From: Acidobacteriota bacterium
GTDB taxonomy: Bacteria > Acidobacteriota > UBA6911 > JACQSX01
Reading direction: 5' to 3'
NCBI GenBank assembly: GCA_016199665.1
Contig: JACQGG010000045.1
Span: forward strand, 1 to 12,710
DNA: 12,710 nucleotides
Positions 9,162 to 12,710 of this stretch are shown one piece after another. Below the pieces are notes generated by a model, which had not been told where the DNA came from, did no database searches, and saw nothing but the letters and a program-made list of their open reading frames with translations. Position 1 is the stretch's first letter. Every line of letters starts with the position of its first letter. Made by a program: the position numbers and the translations under genes.

Positions 9162-10889
9162 ATGGGAGTCCGAATCACTGAACTGCGCCAGCAGAAGTTG
9201 TTTGGGCGCGAGCTGGTTGACCGGGGTCTGGTCAGCGAAGAAGAACTGGAGACGGCGCTCAACGTGCAGAAAGCCTCGCACGAAAAAATAGGCAAGATCC
9301 TTGTCGACTTGGGAGCGCTTTCCGGCAAGGATTTGATTCAGGTCCTGGGCGAGGTTTTGGGCGTTTCCGTGATGCGCGAAGAAGACTGGCCGAAAGTGCC
9401 CGCTCTGGAAAACACGTTTTCAGTCAAGTTCATGCGCCAGAACCGGTTTGTTCCGGTCAACCTGCTGCAGGACGGGACGCTGGTGGTGGCCATGAACGAC
9501 CCGCTGGACTATGCCACGCTGGACTCGATCCGTTTGTACACCGGCCACCAGAAACTGGAAGTGGTGCTGGCCAGCGATACCGAAGTGCTGGACCTGATCG
9601 AAAAGTTCTACGGAAATCAAAGCACAACGCTGGGCCGCATCGTGGAGGGCTACGAAGAAGGGGAGGTGGAAACGCTGGGCGAGGACATGGATGACATCGA
9701 GCACTTGAAGGACCTCGCCTCCGAGGCGCCCGTCATCCGGCTGGTCAATCTCCTGATCAGCAAGGCCATTGAAAGCCGGGCCAGCGATATTCACATCGAG
9801 CCCTTTGAAAAGGACCTGAAGGTCCGGTATCGCATCGACGGCATCCTGCACGATGTGGAATCGCCGCCAAAGAAGCTGAAGGCGGCGGTCATCTCGCGCA
9901 TCAAGATCATGTCCAAGCTGAACATCGCCGAGCGGCGTCTCCCTCAGGACGGCCGGATCAAGATGAAAGTGCTGGGACGAGAAATCGACCTGCGCGTGTC
10001 TACCGTGCCGACGCTGTACGGCGAGAGCGTCGTCATGCGCATCCTGGACAAGAGCAATACTCAGATCTACGATCTCGGCCGGCTCGGATTTGCCTCGGAC
10101 ACGCACGCCCTGTTTCAGAACCTGATCGGGCGGCCCCACGGGATCATCCTGGTCACCGGTCCCACCGGCTCCGGCAAGACCACGACGCTGTACGCGGCGC
10201 TGACTAAGATCAATTTGCCGGACAAGAAGATCATCACCATTGAAGATCCGATTGAATACCAGATCAACGGCATCAATCAGATTCACGTCAACCCGCAGAT
10301 TGGCCTCACATTTGCCGCCGGGCTGCGCTCCATTGTCCGGCAGGATCCCGATGTCATCATGGTGGGAGAGATCCGTGATCTGGAAACAGCGGAAATCGCC
10401 ATTCGCGCGGCGCTGACGGGCCACCTGGTTTTCAGCACGCTGCACACCAATGACGCACCCAGCGCCATTGCCCGGCTGGTGGACATGGGCGCCGAGGACT
10501 ACCTGCTGGCGTCGTCCATCCTTGGAATTCTCGCGCAGCGGCTGGTGCGCGTCATCTGCGAGCACTGCAAGATGGAGGTTCACAACGACCCGGCCTTCCT
10601 GCAGGAAATCGGAATGAACCGAAACGGCGAGTCGTCGGTCACCTATCAGGGGAGAGGCTGCAAGGAATGCGCCGGCACCGGATACAGCGGCCGCATCGGC
10701 ATTTTTGAGTTTATGCTGATGGACGACGACATCCGCCACCTGACGATCACCGAGGCCGACAGCAACACCCTGCGCAAGCGGGCGATCCAGAGCGGAATGC
10801 GGGACTTGCGCGAGGATGGCTGGAACAAGGTGCGCACCGGCGTCACCACGGTGTCTGAAGTCTTGCGCGTGACGCAGCAGGAGATGTGA
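9162..10889 (+). CDS. gspE: Type II secretion ATPase GspE (PilB/GspE family)
   Basis: GspE is the cytoplasmic hexameric ATPase that drives pseudopilus assembly in type II secretion. The 575-residue product has an N-terminal MshEN-like domain (about 10-150), a linker, and the secretion ATPase core (about 185-570). Visible motifs are Walker A GPTGSGKTT (333-341), the Asp box TIEDPIEY (359-366), Walker B VIMVGEIRD (398-406), the His box GHLVFSTLHTND (420-431), and a four-cysteine zinc site Cys466/Cys469 and Cys500/Cys503, diagnostic of GspE/PilB rather than PilT. ATG 9162 follows the preceding stop by 3 bases and has no strong Shine-Dalgarno, so translation is probably coupled to the upstream gene. 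The following gspF and gspG point to type II secretion rather than type IV pili. Confidence 0.96.
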   Translation: MGVRITELRQQKLFGRELVDRGLVSEEELETALNVQKASHEKIGKILVDLGALSGKDLIQVLGEVLGVSVMREEDWPKVPALENTFSVKFMRQNRFVPVNLLQDGTLVVAMNDPLDYATLDSIRLYTGHQKLEVVLASDTEVLDLIEKFYGNQSTTLGRIVEGYEEGEVETLGEDMDDIEHLKDLASEAPVIRLVNLLISKAIESRASDIHIEPFEKDLKVRYRIDGILHDVESPPKKLKAAVISRIKIMSKLNIAERRLPQDGRIKMKVLGREIDLRVSTVPTLYGESVVMRILDKSNTQIYDLGRLGFASDTHALFQNLIGRPHGIILVTGPTGSGKTTTLYAALTKINLPDKKIITIEDPIEYQINGINQIHVNPQIGLTFAAGLRSIVRQDPDVIMVGEIRDLETAEIAIRAALTGHLVFSTLHTNDAPSAIARLVDMGAEDYLLASSILGILAQRLVRVICEHCKMEVHNDPAFLQEIGMNRNGESSVTYQGRGCKECAGTGYSGRIGIFEFMLMDDDIRHLTITEADSNTLRKRAIQSGMRDLREDGWNKVRTGVTTVSEVLRVTQQEM

Positions 10890-10895
10890 GCGCCC

Positions 10896-12116
10896 ATGGC
10901 TTCCTACGAATATAGAGCGCTGACCCTTGACGGCAGAATCGTGGAAGGAACGCTGGACGGCATTGACGATCGCAGTGTGATCAACAAGCTGCGGGATCAA
11001 GGCTTCCTCCCCATCAAAGTCTCCGCCGGCCGGCAGGGATCGGTTTTTAGCCGATCCTTCTCTCTTCAGCTCACAAGAAAAAAAGTGACCGGCAAAGAGC
11101 TGCTGGCCTTTACCCAGGAGCTCGCCACTCTTGTCAAGGCGGGACTGCCGCTGGACCGCTCGCTTTCCATTCTGACCGACTTGACGGTCAATGCGCATTT
11201 TCGCGAAGTCATCCGCGACGTGCTGGATGAAGTGCGCGGCGGCAAGTCGCTGGCGGATTCGCTGGCCAAGCACCCGCGGGTGTTTCCCAAGCTTTACGTG
11301 AACATGGTGCGCGCCGGGGAAGCCGGTGGCGTGCTGCAAAACATTCTGGAGAGGCTGGCTGAATACCTGGAGAGTTCTCAGGACCTGAAGAATTATTTCG
11401 TTTCCTCCCTGATCTACCCGGCGCTGCTGGCGCTGGTGGGGAGCGCTTCGATCATCGTGCTGATTCTGTTTGTGATTCCCCAGTTCACGCTGATCTTTGA
11501 GAATGCCGGGGCGCCCATGCCGCTCCCTATGAAGATCCTCCTGGCATTCAGTGACTTCTTGCGCGGCTGGTGGTGGTTCCTGCTGCTGGGGATGGGGTCG
11601 CTCTTTGTTTTCACGCGCCAGTACCTGATGACCGAGCCGGGACGGCTGAACTGGGATCGGCGGGTGCTGCGACTTCCGGTCGTGGGTCCACTGGTTCGCA
11701 AGATGGAGGTGGCCCGTTTCAGCCGCACGCTGGGAATACTGCTGCGCAGTTCCGTGCCGCTGCTGAACGCCATGACCATTGTCAAGGAGATTGTCTACAA
11801 CCAGGCGATTGCCTCCACCATGGATTCCATCAAGTCGGGTATCAAGAAGGGAGAAGGAATCTCGGCTCCGATTCGGGAAGCCAACGTGTTTCCTCCGTTT
11901 GCGCTGCACCTGGTTGAAGTCGGAGAAGAGACCGGGAGCCTGGATGCCATGATGCTGCAGATCGCCGACACGTATGACAAGGAAGTGCGCAATTCTTTGA
12001 AGCAACTGATTGCATTCTTTGAGCCGGCGATGATCCTGATCATGGGCCTGATCATCGGAACAATGGTGGTTTCCATGCTCACGGCGATTTTTAGCATCAA
12101 TGAGGTGCCGCTGTAA
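10896..12116 (+). CDS. gspF: Type II secretion inner-membrane platform protein GspF
   Basis: GspF is the polytopic platform protein that links the GspE ATPase to pseudopilin assembly. The 406-residue product starts MASYEYRALTLDGRIVEGTL, typical of the family. It has two homologous T2SSF domains, at about 68-190 and 272-395, each with the helical-bundle signature: GKELLAFTQELATLVKAG in the first, VARFSRTLGILLRSSVPLL in the second. Membrane segments lie near 171-194, 224-240 and 373-398. The conserved FALHLVEVGEETGSLD (335-350) precedes the last segment. Length is normal. The gene begins 6 bases after gspE; GGAG at 10880-10883 is 12 bases from ATG, longer than ideal. Confidence 0.96.
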   Translation: MASYEYRALTLDGRIVEGTLDGIDDRSVINKLRDQGFLPIKVSAGRQGSVFSRSFSLQLTRKKVTGKELLAFTQELATLVKAGLPLDRSLSILTDLTVNAHFREVIRDVLDEVRGGKSLADSLAKHPRVFPKLYVNMVRAGEAGGVLQNILERLAEYLESSQDLKNYFVSSLIYPALLALVGSASIIVLILFVIPQFTLIFENAGAPMPLPMKILLAFSDFLRGWWWFLLLGMGSLFVFTRQYLMTEPGRLNWDRRVLRLPVVGPLVRKMEVARFSRTLGILLRSSVPLLNAMTIVKEIVYNQAIASTMDSIKSGIKKGEGISAPIREANVFPPFALHLVEVGEETGSLDAMMLQIADTYDKEVRNSLKQLIAFFEPAMILIMGLIIGTMVVSMLTAIFSINEVPL

Positions 12117-12242
12117 CGCGGAACGTTCATCAGGGTTGGCGGGTCCCATCGGCCTGCCGGTGTTGGAGGCCGCCGGGAACGTTGGACCTCGGACGGAACG
12201 CCGGGCGGCGGATAAAGCGAAGGGAAATTCCTGGGGAGAGCG
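12117..12242 (+). promoter_or_regulatory. Unusually long gspF-gspG gap with repeated GGAACG
   Basis: This 126-base gap contrasts with the 3-8 base gaps elsewhere in the run, apart from the roughly 110 bases before the exported-protein gene. GGAACG occurs three times (12120, 12176, 12195); the first two extend to GGAACGTT, and the first lies in the perfect palindrome GAACGTTC (12121-12128). GGAAC is the usual -35 core of ECF promoters, but I see no -10 at the expected 16-17 base distance. The gap could hold an internal promoter or an mRNA processing site that raises GspG levels, since the major pseudopilin is needed in excess. Confidence 0.3.
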
Positions 12243-12689
12243 ATGATGAGGTCCTGGAGAAGGCACGCAAATGGAAAAGAGCGAGGGTTTTCGCTGATCG
12301 AGCTGATTGTGGTGCTGGTGATCCTGGGGCTGCTGGCGGCGGTCGTAGGACCGAAGGTCATGCAACGCCTCAGGGGGAGCCGGGGGCAGATTGCCAAGAT
12401 CCAGATTGCCGAGCTGGAAGAGGCCTTGGATCTCCTCAACTTCGACACGGGGCGGTACCCGAGCACGGAGGAAGGGCTGCGGGCCCTGGCCGAAAATACC
12501 GGCAACATTCCAAACTGGAGCGGTCCCTACCTGAAGAAATCGATTCCGAAAGATCCATGGAATCATGAGTATGTTTATCGCGCCCCGGGCCAGCATGGCG
12601 AATATGACCTGTACTCACTCGGCGCCGACGGACAGGAGGGAGGCGATGCGGACAATGCCGATGTGACCTCGTGGGAAGTGAGGCGGTGA
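12243..12689 (+). CDS. gspG: Type II secretion major pseudopilin GspG
   Basis: GspG is the main subunit of the periplasmic pseudopilus that pushes substrates through the outer-membrane secretin. The 148-residue prepilin has a short basic leader with the prepilin peptidase site after Gly15 (KERG/FSLIE), Glu20 as the conserved +5 glutamate, and a hydrophobic assembly helix (16-38). The globular domain carries the GspG hallmarks TGRYPSTEEGLRAL, GPYLKKSIPKDPW and YDLYSLGADGQEGG, then DADNAD, which covers the calcium-binding loop. The usual Gly after DPW is Asn here. GGAG at 12235-12238 gives spacers of 4 and 7 bases to the two ATGs (12243, 12246), so either may serve. No other pseudopilin, secretin or prepilin peptidase gene falls in the window; they may continue downstream. 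Confidence 0.96.
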   Translation: MMRSWRRHANGKERGFSLIELIVVLVILGLLAAVVGPKVMQRLRGSRGQIAKIQIAELEEALDLLNFDTGRYPSTEEGLRALAENTGNIPNWSGPYLKKSIPKDPWNHEYVYRAPGQHGEYDLYSLGADGQEGGDADNADVTSWEVRR

Positions 12690-12703
12690 GGGGGCGTTGG
12701 GGA

Positions 12704-12710
12704 ATGCGGA
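12704..12710 (+). CDS. Possible start of the next gene, cut by the window edge
   Basis: GAGGGGG (12688-12694) overlaps the gspG stop and is followed 9 bases later by ATG 12704. Only two codons are visible, so identity cannot be judged. In type II secretion operons a minor pseudopilin commonly follows gspG. Confidence 0.25.

Noticed and set aside
9420..12596. A 1058-codon open frame on the minus strand running antisense through gspE, gspF and gspG.
   Set aside because: All three genes lie in the same phase, and the antisense frame is codon-aligned with them. It stays open simply because sense codons TTA, CTA and TCA are avoided. The translation has no recognisable domain.

Overview
The window is about 12.7 kb of moderately GC-rich bacterial chromosome. 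It carries housekeeping genes (tRNA-Met, secA, guaB), a Kef-type cation/proton antiporter on the opposite strand, and an ECF sigma factor / zinc-finger anti-sigma pair that leads into type II secretion genes (gspE, gspF, gspG). No mobile element, phage gene or CRISPR array is visible. The gene set, the codon usage (TTA, CTA and TCA avoided) and the degenerate heptamer repeats between genes would suit an Acidobacteriota-like environmental Gram-negative. That assignment is an inference; no marker here proves it.

Layout. 2-75 (-): tRNA-Met, with CCA not encoded. 76-314: a gene-free gap with a GATC-rich heptamer array. 315-2987 (+): secA, abutting guaB (2988-4496) with no spacer. 4494-4535: six TGACAAC-type heptamers, the first of which supplies the guaB stop codon. 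4708-6402 (-): CPA2 antiporter with a C-terminal RCK/TrkA-N domain, convergent with guaB. A 19-bp tandem duplication lies over its start and creates its ATG. 6501-7283: about 780 bases with no intact gene, holding a likely PAS-domain fragment, a weak terminator-like hairpin and a possible ECF-type promoter.

7284-12689 (+): a same-strand run of ECF sigma factor, membrane-anchored zinc-finger anti-sigma factor, an exported protein of unknown function, GspE (ATPase), GspF (inner-membrane platform) and GspG (major pseudopilin). Most gaps are 3-8 bases. Two are longer: about 110 bases before the exported-protein gene and 126 bases before gspG. The sigma/anti-sigma pair probably senses an envelope state, and its position suggests it controls the secretion genes or the exported protein. 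SecA drives Sec export, which delivers type II secretion substrates to the periplasm, so the window is rich in export functions, although secA is not in the same operon.

I see no wholly new system. The best leads are the exported unknown protein between the regulators and gspE, the heptamer arrays of different sequence between genes, and the antiporter start codon made by a repeat junction.
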